Assembly (NCBI RefSeq): GCF_000374845.1
Contig: NZ_KB895418.1
Location: forward strand, 186,001-250,000
Length of the DNA stretch: 64,000 nucleotides
Origin: Paenibacillus terrigena DSM 21567
Lineage (GTDB): Bacteria; Bacillota; Bacilli; Paenibacillales; Paenibacillaceae
Reading direction: 5' to 3'
The notes beneath the pieces are model-generated. The model was not told the origin of the DNA and ran no database searches. It was given only the letters and a program-made list of their open reading frames with translations. This document shows positions 1 to 7,906 of the stretch, piece after piece; position 1 is the stretch's first letter, and every line of letters starts with the position of its first letter. Both the position numbers and the translations under genes were made by a program.

Positions 1-435
1 GGACATCAACTCGAGAATCATGCTTATTCGCACAAGGATATGAGTAAGTTAAATGAATATGAGGCGACGCAAGAAATTGCGAAGACGCAGAAGCTGCTTA
101 AGGAAAAGCTTGGCGTCGAGAATAAGTGGTTTGCACCGCCATCCGGTGATTTTGATGCGGAGACAGTTCGCATTGCGCACAGTCTCAAATTAAAAACCGT
201 GTTATGGACACTGGATACGGTTGATTGGAAGAAGCCAACACCGAGTTCCGTGGTCGAGAAGATTAGCCGAAAGGTTGAAGCGGGTTCACTCATCCTAATG
301 CATCCGACAGCATCGTCGAGTGGCGCGCTTAAAGGGATGATACGTGTCATTAAGCAACGAGGATACACGTTAGGTACGATCGATGAGATGGTATCGACCA
401 CCAGAGTGAAGAATGCGAAGGTTGAGGGACGGTAA
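1..435 (+). CDS. ylxY: Polysaccharide deacetylase, YlxY-like sporulation family (5' partial)
   Basis: The frame is open to the first base of the window, so the gene starts outside it. The first visible residues, GHQLENHAYSHKD, carry the histidine motif (H-x3-H) of NodB-type carbohydrate esterases, which binds the catalytic metal. The C-terminal half is typical of the family, with LKTVLWTLDTVDW and a GSLILMHPTASS segment. Such enzymes remove acetyl groups from peptidoglycan or other N-acetylated glycans outside the membrane. In B. subtilis a ylxY-type deacetylase lies directly before the M16 peptidase gene, as here, so the sporulation-associated YlxY family is the best guess. An internal ATG at position 40 is not the true start, because the histidine motif lies before it. 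Confidence 0.85.
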   Translation, partial: GHQLENHAYSHKDMSKLNEYEATQEIAKTQKLLKEKLGVENKWFAPPSGDFDAETVRIAHSLKLKTVLWTLDTVDWKKPTPSSVVEKISRKVEAGSLILMHPTASSSGALKGMIRVIKQRGYTLGTIDEMVSTTRVKNAKVEGR

Positions 436-438
436 TAT

Positions 439-492
439 TTTTGGTACGATTAGAGGAGTCAGTTTTGTTCGGCAAAATTAGAAATACCAAAA
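439..492. other. Nested inverted repeat behind the deacetylase gene
   Basis: An 8-base outer stem (TTTTGGTA at 439-446 with TACCAAAA at 485-492) encloses a 5-base inner hairpin (TTTTG at 463-467, CAAAA at 473-477). No T run follows, so it is not a standard rho-independent terminator. It may be a processing or weak termination structure at the 3' end of the deacetylase transcript. Confidence 0.4.
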
Positions 493-539
493 CATAAATG
501 CCCGGGTTCACGTGAGATGAATTCTCTCCAGCCGCTCTT

Positions 540-596
540 GTCCGCCCTTTTCTTATGATTGGATGAGAGGGGTGAAAAGGGCTCCCAAAGGCGGAC
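540..596. other. Interrupted inverted repeat upstream of mlpA
   Basis: GTCCGCCCTTTTC (540-552) is complementary to GAAAAGGGC (574-582) plus GCGGAC (591-596), with an 8-base bulge in the right arm. The intergenic region from 436 to 692 otherwise shows no gene. It may fold in the mlpA leader; no T tract follows directly. Confidence 0.4.
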
Positions 597-692
597 GTAA
601 ACTCTTCCGAGACTTCATTCTCCCGCTTTAGGGGCTATTTATATTTTGAAATTATTCTAAGATTTTGTGACAAAACTTTGAGGAGGATATAC

Positions 693-1943
693 ATGATTAA
701 AACAACATTAAGCAACGGCCTCCGCGTCGTTATGGAGCAAATTCCGACCTTCCGTTCAGTTTCCTTCGGCATCTGGGTTCGAACTGGTTCCCGGAACGAG
801 CAAGTGGCGAACAACGGGATTTCGCATTTTATAGAACATATGCTCTTCAAAGGGACAGATCGGTACACCGCGAAGGAAATTGCAGAGACATTCGATGCCA
901 TTGGAGGCAATGTTAATGCATTTACATCGAAGGAATATACATGCTATTATGCTAAAGTCCTCGATGAACATTTACCGATCGCGGTAGATGTCCTCGCAGA
1001 CATGTTCTTCGCTTCGAAATTTGATACGGAGGACATGGACAAAGAGAAGAACGTGATTCTAGAAGAAATTGCGATGTATGAAGATACGCCTGATGATATG
1101 GTTCATGATTCCGTATCGCGTGCTGCTCTAGGAGATCATCCATTATCCTACTCGATACTTGGGACAGAAGAGCGGCTTAGAGCGATGACTTCCGATGACC
1201 TTCGTCAATATATGCAAGAGCATTATACGATCGAGAATACCGTAATCAGTGTTGCGGGCAACATTAACGATCAGACACTCGCGCTCCTAGAGAAGCATTT
1301 CGGTCACTTTACTGTCCATGGGAAGGAACAGCAGCTCGAAGCGCCGGATTTTGACGGACAAGTGATCTATCATAAGAAGAAAACAGAACAGAACCATATT
1401 TGTCTCTCCATGCCAGGTTGCTCCAGTTCGGATCCGCGATTATACGGAATGGTTATTCTGAATAATGCGATTGGCGGCGGAATGAGCTCACGACTATTCC
1501 AAGAAATTCGGGAGAAGCGGGGATTGGCTTACTCGGTTTATTCCTATCACAGCTCCTATGTGGATACAGGTTTGTTCACGATTTATGCAGGTACAGCACC
1601 GAAGCAAACGAAGGAAGTCTTGGATTTAACGATGGAAGTCATGAACGAAGTTGTAGCTCAAGGGCTGACGGAATCGGAATTCTCCAAAGGCAAGGAACAG
1701 TTGAAAGGAAGTCTGATTCTTAGTCTAGAGAGTACGTCAAGTCGAATGAATCGTCTAGGCAAAAACGAATTGATGTTAGGACGTCATTTTACACTGGATG
1801 AAATGATTGAACGAATTGAAGCGGTTACGTTCCAAGATATTGAGTCGCTGCTTCACCAGATGGTCGCTGTGCCGTTCGCCGTTGCGATGGTAGGTAATTC
1901 GGATAAGGCGTTGAACCAAATCAACCGTCAATTAAAGAAGTAA
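693..1943 (+). CDS. mlpA: M16 zinc peptidase (MlpA/YmxG, processing-protease-like)
   Basis: 416 residues, the normal length for bacterial M16 peptidases. The inverted zinc motif HxxEH is present as HFIEH (H45, E48, H49), followed by a further acidic region (EKNVILEEIAMYED) that supplies the third ligand. The second M16 domain has the usual GGGMSSRLFQEIREKRGLAYSV segment. The start is ATG 693, seven bases after a strong AGGAGG (681-686). An in-frame TTG at 678 overlaps that ribosome site and is not used. These clan ME enzymes cleave short or unfolded peptides; the physiological substrate is unknown. The position between the YlxY-type deacetylase and dpaAB matches B. subtilis ymxG (mlpA). Two further M16 genes (ymfF, ymfH) lie 14 kb downstream. 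Confidence 0.9.
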   Translation: MIKTTLSNGLRVVMEQIPTFRSVSFGIWVRTGSRNEQVANNGISHFIEHMLFKGTDRYTAKEIAETFDAIGGNVNAFTSKEYTCYYAKVLDEHLPIAVDVLADMFFASKFDTEDMDKEKNVILEEIAMYEDTPDDMVHDSVSRAALGDHPLSYSILGTEERLRAMTSDDLRQYMQEHYTIENTVISVAGNINDQTLALLEKHFGHFTVHGKEQQLEAPDFDGQVIYHKKKTEQNHICLSMPGCSSSDPRLYGMVILNNAIGGGMSSRLFQEIREKRGLAYSVYSYHSSYVDTGLFTIYAGTAPKQTKEVLDLTMEVMNEVVAQGLTESEFSKGKEQLKGSLILSLESTSSRMNRLGKNELMLGRHFTLDEMIERIEAVTFQDIESLLHQMVAVPFAVAMVGNSDKALNQINRQLKK

Positions 1944-1979
1944 TCGAATATGCTTGATGATGTTACGGAGGGAAAAAAA

Positions 1980-2429
1980 TTGATTTATGATGTAGAAATT
2001 AAACAGCTCCCAGGAAATGAAGATGTATCCTTACCCACGAAGATGTCGGAGCTTGCAGCGGGATTTGACTTATATGCAGCCGTGACTGAGCCTCTTGTGA
2101 TCGCACCAGGGCAGCGTGTGCTTGTGCCTACAGGCTTTGCTATGGCGATGCCGGCACAGCTCGAAGCGCAGATTCGTCCACGTAGCGGCTTAGCTTACAA
2201 ACATGGCATTACATGCCTGAATTCGCCAGGTACAATTGATGCCGATTATCGGGGAGAAGTGAAGGTTCTCTTGGCCAACCTAGGTCAAGAACCATTCACG
2301 ATTGAACGGCATGAACGAATTGCTCAAATGGTGATTCAGGAAGTTCCGCAAGTCCGTCTACTGAAGGTTGAGTCTTTATCCGATACCGTTCGCGGAGCGG
2401 GTGGATTTGGTCATACAGGTACGAAATAA
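1980..2429 (+). CDS. dut: dUTP diphosphatase
   Basis: 149 residues with all five motifs of trimeric dUTPases: [30 protein letters not shown] and the C-terminal glycine-rich [10 protein letters not shown] that closes over the active site. It hydrolyses dUTP to dUMP and pyrophosphate, which keeps uracil out of DNA and supplies dUMP for dTMP synthesis. I chose the TTG at 1980 because CGGAGGG (1966-1972) sits 7 bases before it and because family members begin a few residues before the IKQLPG-type strand. An ATG at 1950 is in frame but poorly placed. The gene follows mlpA by a few dozen bases and ends at a terminator. In B. subtilis this slot, between mlpA and dpaA, holds ymxH, which is absent here. 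Confidence 0.93.
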   Translation: MIYDVEIKQLPGNEDVSLPTKMSELAAGFDLYAAVTEPLVIAPGQRVLVPTGFAMAMPAQLEAQIRPRSGLAYKHGITCLNSPGTIDADYRGEVKVLLANLGQEPFTIERHERIAQMVIQEVPQVRLLKVESLSDTVRGAGGFGHTGTK

Positions 2430-2437
2430 GACAAGAT

Positions 2438-2472
2438 GCCGATTTCTCTCATACAGAGAGATCGGCTTTTTT
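2438..2472 (+). terminator. Rho-independent terminator after dut
   Basis: The stem GCCGATTTCTCTC (2438-2450) pairs with GAGAGATCGGC (2456-2466), allowing one bulge, and is followed by a T run. Confidence 0.85.
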
Positions 2473-2546
2473 AATGTTCGGGATCCCTCGCAGAGTACCT
2501 TAATCACATCGAAGTCAAAGCATTATTTGTCGCGTTATTTAATGTG

Positions 2547-2574
2547 CACCCTTTCTAGGCACAGGCATACTATA
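2547..2574 (+). promoter_or_regulatory. Sigma-K-type promoter of dpaAB
   Basis: AC at 2548-2549 (-35) is followed after 16 bases by CATACTATA (2566-2574), which fits the sigma-K -10 pattern CATAnnnTA. The dipicolinate synthase operon is known to be sigma-K controlled in the mother cell of B. subtilis. Confidence 0.7.
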
Positions 2575-2612
2575 TTTTATATATCAGTGGTGTCTAAGGA
2601 GTGAACAGCAAA

Positions 2613-3512
2613 ATGCTTACAGGCGTTCAAGTTGTCTTAATTGGCGGTGATGCGCGGCAATTAGAAATCATCCGCCAGCTGGCAGAGCTCGACGCTTCCG
2701 TCACAATCGTTGGTTTTGATCAATTACAAAACTCATTTCACGGTGTGGTAAGGTCAGGGCTTAACGACTCATTATTCGAGACGACAGATGCGCTTATACT
2801 GCCTGCTGTTGGTACAGATGATCGAGGAATTATTAATGCGATATTTACTTCGGAAGAGCTGAAGCTTACGGAAAAACAAGTTGCGCTGCTGCCAAAATCA
2901 AGCTGTGTCTATACAGGGATGGCGAAGCCTTACTTGCGAGAATTATGTGCGAAACATCAGATTAAGCTCGTAGAGTTATTTGATCGTGATGATGTTGCCA
3001 TTTATAATTCGATCCCAACAGCTGAAGGTGCCCTGATGATGGCGATCCAGAACACGGATATTACGATTCATGGTTCGCAGTGCATCGTCTTAGGACTAGG
3101 GAGAACAGGGTTAACGATGGCGAGGTCGTTACAGGCTCTAGGGGCAAAAGTAAAGATGGGAGTTCGCAGGAGCGAGCACTTTGCGAGAGCATTCGAGCTT
3201 GGCTTTGAGCCCTTCTATATCAAGGATCTAGCGGCTCAGGTCGCCAACATTGACTTGCTTTTTAATACGATTCCGACTATGATAGTCACAGCACAAATTA
3301 TTGCGAATATTCCCAATCGGGCGGTCATTATTGACCTTGCTTCAAGCCCTGGCGGCACGGATTTTCGCTTCGCAGAGAAGCGCGGTGTCAAGGCATTGTT
3401 AGCACCCGGTTTACCCGGTATTGTAGCCCCTAAGACAGCTGGACGTATTATGGCAGGCATTCTGAATCAGTTGATTACGGAACAGGTGCAAGAACGGGGG
3501 AATCAAGCATGA
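2613..3512 (+). CDS. dpaA: Dipicolinate synthase subunit A (SpoVFA)
   Basis: 299 residues. With DpaB it oxidises dihydrodipicolinate to dipicolinic acid in the mother cell; the product then loads the spore core with calcium. The N terminus has the family segment GGDARQLEIIR. The middle has a nucleotide-binding glycine motif, VLGLGRTGLTMARSL, and the C-terminal part has IDLASSPGGTDF and LLAPGLPGIVAPKTAG, both typical of SpoVFA. The start ATG 2613 follows AAGGAG (2596-2601) and gives the conserved N terminus MLTGVQ. The in-frame GTG at 2601 overlaps the ribosome site. It is translationally coupled to dpaB by a 4-base ATGA overlap. Confidence 0.96.
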   Translation: MLTGVQVVLIGGDARQLEIIRQLAELDASVTIVGFDQLQNSFHGVVRSGLNDSLFETTDALILPAVGTDDRGIINAIFTSEELKLTEKQVALLPKSSCVYTGMAKPYLRELCAKHQIKLVELFDRDDVAIYNSIPTAEGALMMAIQNTDITIHGSQCIVLGLGRTGLTMARSLQALGAKVKMGVRRSEHFARAFELGFEPFYIKDLAAQVANIDLLFNTIPTMIVTAQIIANIPNRAVIIDLASSPGGTDFRFAEKRGVKALLAPGLPGIVAPKTAGRIMAGILNQLITEQVQERGNQA

Positions 3513-4105
3513 ATTGGCATGGGAAAACGGTAGGCTATGCTTTAAGTGGATCACATTGTACATTTGCGGAAGTGATGCCGCAAATTCAGAGATTTATAGA
3601 CTTGGGTGCGAAGGTCGTTCCAATTGTAACGAATACAATTATGACGACAGACACCCGTTTTGGCACATCGGAAAATTGGCAAAAACAGTTGAAAGATATT
3701 ACGGGTAATGATATTATTTCTACAATTGTTGAGGCTGAACCGCTTGGACCATCGAAGCTGCTGGATGTTGTTGTTATTGCGCCATGTACTGGGAATACAA
3801 CGAGCAAACTAGCAAATGCGCAGACGGACAGCGCTGTGTTGATGGCAGCTAAGGCTCAAATGCGGAATCAGAAGCCGGTTGTACTTGCAATTTCAACGAA
3901 TGATGGACTCGGACTGAATGCAGCGAATATCGCGAAGCTTATCAATGCGAAGAACATCTATTTTGTGCCGTTCGGTCAAGATAATCCACAGCAGAAGCCT
4001 AATTCTCTCGTTGCTAGAATGGATTTGATTGTAGAGGCTTGTGAAGCCGCGATCGAGGGTAGACAGCTGCAACCAATGATTATTGAACGCTTTAACTATG
4101 TATAA
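3509..4105 (+). CDS. dpaB: Dipicolinate synthase subunit B (SpoVFB)
   Basis: 198 residues of the flavoprotein/DFP fold, a normal SpoVFB length. Family marks are YALSGSHCTF near the N terminus (flavin-binding type loop), VIAPCTGNTTSKLANA in the middle and FVPFGQDNPQQKPNS near the C terminus. It acts as the second subunit of dipicolinate synthase. The ATG overlaps the dpaA stop codon. A short hairpin follows before asd, so the pair may be read partly separately from the lysine-pathway genes, although these genes supply its substrate. Confidence 0.95.
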   Translation: MNWHGKTVGYALSGSHCTFAEVMPQIQRFIDLGAKVVPIVTNTIMTTDTRFGTSENWQKQLKDITGNDIISTIVEAEPLGPSKLLDVVVIAPCTGNTTSKLANAQTDSAVLMAAKAQMRNQKPVVLAISTNDGLGLNAANIAKLINAKNIYFVPFGQDNPQQKPNSLVARMDLIVEACEAAIEGRQLQPMIIERFNYV

Positions 4106-4114
4106 GTTAGCAGA

Positions 4115-4133
4115 TACGGTTTATCAGACCGTA
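4115..4133 (+). other. Short hairpin between dpaB and asd
   Basis: TACGGT (4115-4120) pairs with ACCGTA (4128-4133) around a 7-base loop. There is no T run, so it may be a processing or weak pause site at the end of the sporulation-specific dpaAB message. Confidence 0.4.
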
Positions 4134-4170
4134 ATAAGTTAATAGATATTGCTAAGGGGAGAGCTGCCAG

Positions 4171-5208
4171 ATGTCGAATCAGAAATTATTTAACGTTGCT
4201 GTCGTAGGCGCAACAGGAGCTGTAGGGGAACAAATTATTGGACTGCTTGAGAAGAGAAATTTCCCCATTAATCAATTGAAATTGTTATCTTCTGCTCGTT
4301 CAGCAGGAACGAAGGTTACATTTAAAGGGCAAGAAATTGTTGTAGAAGAAGCGAAGCCTGAGAGTTTTGAAGGCGTAGAAATTGCTCTATTCAGCGCAGG
4401 TGGTGATGTAAGTAAGGCGCTTGCACCAGCAGCAGTAGAGCGTGGCGCAATCTGTATTGATAATACCAATGCATTCCGTATGGACCCAGATACTCCGCTT
4501 GTTGTACCTGAAGTTAATATCGATGCTATTAATGAACATAAAGGAATTATTGCGAATCCGAACTGTTCTACCATTCAAATGGTTGCAGCACTGAAGCCAT
4601 TACAAGATCGTTATGGGATTTCGCGCATTATCGTGTCGACATATCAAGCGGTATCCGGAGCGGGTGCACGCGCTATTGATGAGATGGTTCGTCAATCGAG
4701 CGAGGTTCTTGCTGGACGTGAGGTTGAACCTCAGATCCTGCCAGTCGGCGCTTTGCCAGTGAAGCATCAGATCGCATTCAATGTCATTCCGCAAATTGAT
4801 AAATTCCAAGACAATGGATATACATTGGAAGAAATGAAAATGGTTCGTGAGACGAAGAAGATCATGGACGACGAGTCCATTGAAGTAACGGCAACTTGTG
4901 TACGGGTTCCAGTCGTATACGGCCATTCTGAATCGGTTTACGTTGAGCTTAAGAATGAGTATGAATTGGAAGACGTAAGAAAACTAATGGAGAATGCGCC
5001 TGGCATTACACTCGTGGATGACCCTGCGAATCAACAATATCCGTTAGCAACCGAAGCAGCAGGTAAACCGGACGTGTTCGTTGGCCGTTTGCGCCGTGAT
5101 CTTGGCCATACACGTGGATTAAATATGTGGATTGTCTCTGACAACCTGATGAAGGGTGCGGCGTGGAATGCGGTTCAAATCGCAGAATTTATCGCCATCG
5201 AACAATAA
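4171..5208 (+). CDS. asd: Aspartate-semialdehyde dehydrogenase
   Basis: 345 residues. It reduces aspartyl phosphate to aspartate semialdehyde with NADPH, the branch point to lysine, threonine, methionine and dipicolinate. Visible marks are the Rossmann loop GATGAVGE near residue 13, the catalytic cysteine C132 in NPNCSTIQM, and the C-terminal GHTRGLNMW segment with the catalytic histidine. ATG 4171 follows AAGGGGAGAG. It stands at the head of asd-dapG-dapA, the shared route to the DpaAB substrate. Confidence 0.97.
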   Translation: MSNQKLFNVAVVGATGAVGEQIIGLLEKRNFPINQLKLLSSARSAGTKVTFKGQEIVVEEAKPESFEGVEIALFSAGGDVSKALAPAAVERGAICIDNTNAFRMDPDTPLVVPEVNIDAINEHKGIIANPNCSTIQMVAALKPLQDRYGISRIIVSTYQAVSGAGARAIDEMVRQSSEVLAGREVEPQILPVGALPVKHQIAFNVIPQIDKFQDNGYTLEEMKMVRETKKIMDDESIEVTATCVRVPVVYGHSESVYVELKNEYELEDVRKLMENAPGITLVDDPANQQYPLATEAAGKPDVFVGRLRRDLGHTRGLNMWIVSDNLMKGAAWNAVQIAEFIAIEQ

Positions 5209-5259
5209 GCCACATATACTGTGTTATCAACTGTCTTGAATGGATTTGGGGGAATTGCA

Positions 5260-6477
5260 ATGCGCATCTTAGTACAAAAATTCGGAGGCACTTCCTTATC
5301 ATCGTCTCTAGCAAGGGAACATGTTATTCGTCATATACGTCGTGAACTGGCACAGGGCTATCACCTAGTTGTCGTTGTATCGGCGATGGGTAGAAAAGGG
5401 GATCCGTATGCAACGGATACCCTTTTAGACTGGATACATCAAAATGGAAACATGCTGCCAGCACGGGAGAAGGATCTTCTCATGAGCTGCGGAGAGATTA
5501 TCTCTGCAGCAACGTTGTGCAGTATACTTAATGAGCAAGAGATTCCTGCTGTTGCATTAACAGGATCTCAAGCTGGATTTGTGACGGATTCTCAATTTGG
5601 GAATGCTCGCATCCTAGAAGTGCGTCCGAACCGGGTGCTCGAACTGCTGAAGGAGAACAAGGTTGTCATTGTGACAGGCTTCCAGGGGCAGACGGAATCA
5701 GGTGATTTCACAACGCTTGGACGCGGAGGCAGTGATACATCAGCCACAGCATTGGGAGCCGCACTGCATGCAGAAATCGTCGATATTTATACCGATGTGA
5801 ATGGCATTCTAACGGCTGATCCACGTCTTGTGGAAGATGCGAAGCCGCTTACTATCGTTAGTTATGCCGAGATTTGTAATATGGCGCATCATGGGGCTAA
5901 AGTTATTCATCCGCGTGCTGTTGAAATTGCTATGCAAGCACAAGTTCCTGTTCGCGTACGTTCGACGTTCTCTGAAGAAGAGGGAACCCTTGTTACGCAT
6001 CCGGACAGCTTCAACGATCATTCGCATGGAATCGTGGATCGTTTTGTGACAGGCATTGCTTATGTGGCGAATGTCACACAAATTACAGTGGAGTCGCACG
6101 GGGGACCGATCGACCTTCAACTTCAAGTATTTAAAGCGATGGCGCAGCACCGTATTAGTGTAGATTTCATTAACGTAACGCCTTCAGGTGCAGTATATAC
6201 GGTATTTGATGATGCATCAGAACGTGCGATATCTGTATTATATGAGATGGGCTTCGAACCAAAGACTTTATCGGGCTGTGCGAAAGTATCTGTCATTGGC
6301 GGCGGCATGAATGGTGTTCCGGGAATCATGGCACATATTGTCGAGGCTCTCACGGAACAAGAGATACAAATTCTGCAATCTGCCGACTCCAATACGACGA
6401 TTTGGGTACTTGTTCGAAATGAAGATATGGTTCGAGCATTAAGAGCATTACACACGAAATTCGAACTGCACTTATAG
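5260..6477 (+). CDS. dapG: Aspartokinase I (diaminopimelate-sensitive, DapG type)
   Basis: 405 residues, matching single-chain DapG. It phosphorylates aspartate, the first step of the aspartate family. The kinase domain starts with VQKFGGTSL and contains GFQGQTESGDFTTLGRGGSD. Two ACT-type domains follow, the last containing GVPGIMAHIVEAL and LQSADSNTT. ATG 5260 follows GGGGGAA with 7 bases between; an upstream in-frame GTG at 5221 would add 13 unlikely residues. Meso-diaminopimelate feedback is known for the B. subtilis orthologue and is inferred here. Neighbours are asd upstream and dapA downstream, split from it by a 170-bp palindromic element. Confidence 0.95.
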   Translation: MRILVQKFGGTSLSSSLAREHVIRHIRRELAQGYHLVVVVSAMGRKGDPYATDTLLDWIHQNGNMLPAREKDLLMSCGEIISAATLCSILNEQEIPAVALTGSQAGFVTDSQFGNARILEVRPNRVLELLKENKVVIVTGFQGQTESGDFTTLGRGGSDTSATALGAALHAEIVDIYTDVNGILTADPRLVEDAKPLTIVSYAEICNMAHHGAKVIHPRAVEIAMQAQVPVRVRSTFSEEEGTLVTHPDSFNDHSHGIVDRFVTGIAYVANVTQITVESHGGPIDLQLQVFKAMAQHRISVDFINVTPSGAVYTVFDDASERAISVLYEMGFEPKTLSGCAKVSVIGGGMNGVPGIMAHIVEALTEQEIQILQSADSNTTIWVLVRNEDMVRALRALHTKFELHL

Positions 6478-6522
6478 CACGTTTATCAATAACCTCTTAT
6501 AAAGATTTTTACTATAAGTACG

Positions 6523-6692
6523 TGTTCAAAAAGTTGGCATTTCAGCATCGAGAAGGTTGCGAGAACCTGAAGAAGGAGGATCGGAGTTTAGGCAAAACCT
6601 AAATGAGTACCGGACTTCGAAGGTGATCGCAAGATTCGATGTCGATAATGCTTCTTGAATGACTTCGTGATCAAATGATGACTTTTTGAACA
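6523..6692. repeat. 170-bp palindromic MITE-like element
   Basis: The ends are 12-base perfect inverted repeats, TGTTCAAAAAGT (6523-6534) and ACTTTTTGAACA (6681-6692). The inside folds back around a central hairpin (TTTAGG 6587-6592, CCTAAA 6598-6603), with further paired blocks such as CATCGA (6546-6551) with TCGATG (6636-6641), and GCGA, ACCT and GAAG with their complements. It contains no open frame. Imperfect direct copies of an AACCTCT/TATAA motif flank it (6491-6506 and 6692-6707). This is the layout of a small non-autonomous element or structured intergenic repeat. It separates dapG from dapA. The origin is inferred from structure only. Confidence 0.6.
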
Positions 6693-6721
6693 ACCTCTAT
6701 AAGGGATAAGGAGGGGACAAC

Positions 6722-7588
6722 GTGGACTTTGGCAGACTTATTACAGCGATGGTAACCCCATTCGACAAGCAGCAGGAAATCGATTGGGGCCAGACCGCTA
6801 AATTAATCGATTATTTGATTGAAGAACAACGCAGTGACAGTCTCGTGGTTTGTGGTACAACGGGAGAATCTCCAACGTTATCTGACGAGGAGAAACTTGC
6901 GTTATTTCGATTTGCTGTGAAGCAATCGAATGGGCGCGCCAAGATTATTGCGGGAACCGGCAGCAATGATACGCGTCATTCTGTGCATCTTACGAAACTT
7001 GCTGAAGAGGCGGGGGTTGACGGCATTCTTGCCGTGACGCCTTACTACAACAAGCCTAGTCAAGAAGGATTGTACCAGCATTTCAAAGCTATGGCGGAAG
7101 CGACCAAGTTACCGGTGCTTCTCTATAACATTCCAGGACGCAGTGTAATTAATCTTAGTGTCGAGACGACGCTAAGGCTTGCACAAATCCCGAACATCGT
7201 CGGTACCAAGGATTGTGCGAACCTCGAACAATTAACAGTCATTGCTACGGCAGCGCCAGCCCATTTCAAGGTCTATTCCGGCGATGATTCGATGACGCTG
7301 GCGACGTTAGCTATCGGTGGGTACGGTATTGTGAGTGTCTCTAGCCATATTATCGGTTCAACGATGAAATCGATGATCGAGGCTTATTTGCAAGGAGATG
7401 TTAAGCACGCGGCTGAACTTCATCAGCAGAGTTTCCCGATGTTCAAGGGTCTTTTTGAATGCCCGAATCCTGTTGCTGTGAAATATGCGTTAGGACTTCG
7501 TGGGCTATCCGTTGGCGGCGTTCGTTTACCGCTCGTAGCACCTTCCGAAGCGGAGGCTTTATTTCTTCAAAATTTACTGAATAATTAA
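6722..7588 (+). CDS. dapA: 4-hydroxy-tetrahydrodipicolinate synthase
   Basis: 288 residues, a TIM-barrel class I aldolase. It condenses pyruvate with aspartate semialdehyde, the committed step to lysine, cell-wall diaminopimelate and, through DpaAB, spore dipicolinate. Visible marks are GTTGESPTLS, the tyrosine in LLYNIPGRSV, and the Schiff-base lysine in VGTKDC. The start is GTG 6722 behind AAGGAGGGG (6709-6717). The residue after the barrel strand, YYNKPSQEG, is canonical. A strong terminator follows, so this ends the asd-dapG-dapA set. Confidence 0.97.
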   Translation: MDFGRLITAMVTPFDKQQEIDWGQTAKLIDYLIEEQRSDSLVVCGTTGESPTLSDEEKLALFRFAVKQSNGRAKIIAGTGSNDTRHSVHLTKLAEEAGVDGILAVTPYYNKPSQEGLYQHFKAMAEATKLPVLLYNIPGRSVINLSVETTLRLAQIPNIVGTKDCANLEQLTVIATAAPAHFKVYSGDDSMTLATLAIGGYGIVSVSSHIIGSTMKSMIEAYLQGDVKHAAELHQQSFPMFKGLFECPNPVAVKYALGLRGLSVGGVRLPLVAPSEAEALFLQNLLNN

Positions 7589-7610
7589 CATCATAAAGTG
7601 CACAACCAAG

Positions 7611-7640
7611 CCGATGCGAGCCTTATCGCATCGGTTTTTC
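7611..7640 (+). terminator. Terminator after dapA
   Basis: CCGATGCGA (7611-7619) pairs perfectly with TCGCATCGG (7626-7634), followed by TTTTT. Confidence 0.93.
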
Positions 7641-7674
7641 TATTTCGGGGAGAATAGGGTGAAGAATGTGTGAC

Positions 7675-7704
7675 TTGTGTTTTCCTAAATTAATCATGTA
7701 TAAT
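7675..7704 (+). promoter_or_regulatory. Sigma-A promoter of the RNase J gene
   Basis: TTGTGT (7675-7680), an 18-base spacer and a perfect TATAAT (7699-7704). It would give a leader of about 195 bases before the start codon. Confidence 0.65.
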
Positions 7705-7710
7705 GATAAA

Positions 7711-7906
7711 AAGTGACTGGGTGCGGTATTTTTTAGAAAACGCTTATATCGTCCATTATGGGCAACGGAATCGTTTTCTTTAGAAAGTTTTACTTTTGGA
7801 TTTTGTCCGGATAAGAGAATATGTTATCGGATGATCTTCGGATGATTATGAAAGTTGTTCCGAAGGGTTAATTTCCTGCGGATAATTATAGGAGGGTTAG
7901 ATTCAC
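7711..7906 (+). promoter_or_regulatory. Long structured leader of the RNase J gene
   Basis: The roughly 195-base untranslated leader holds at least two hairpins: AGAAAACG (7735-7742) with CGTTTTCT (7772-7779), and CTTCGG (7836-7841) with CCGAAG (7860-7865). No known riboswitch class was recognised. Control of the message by its own product or by folding is conceivable but not shown. Confidence 0.4.

Noticed and set aside
4106-6721. Lysine riboswitch or T-box before asd, dapG or dapA
   Set aside because: The gaps before asd and dapG are too short. The gap before dapA holds the palindromic element, without the conserved lysine-riboswitch core that I could recognise.
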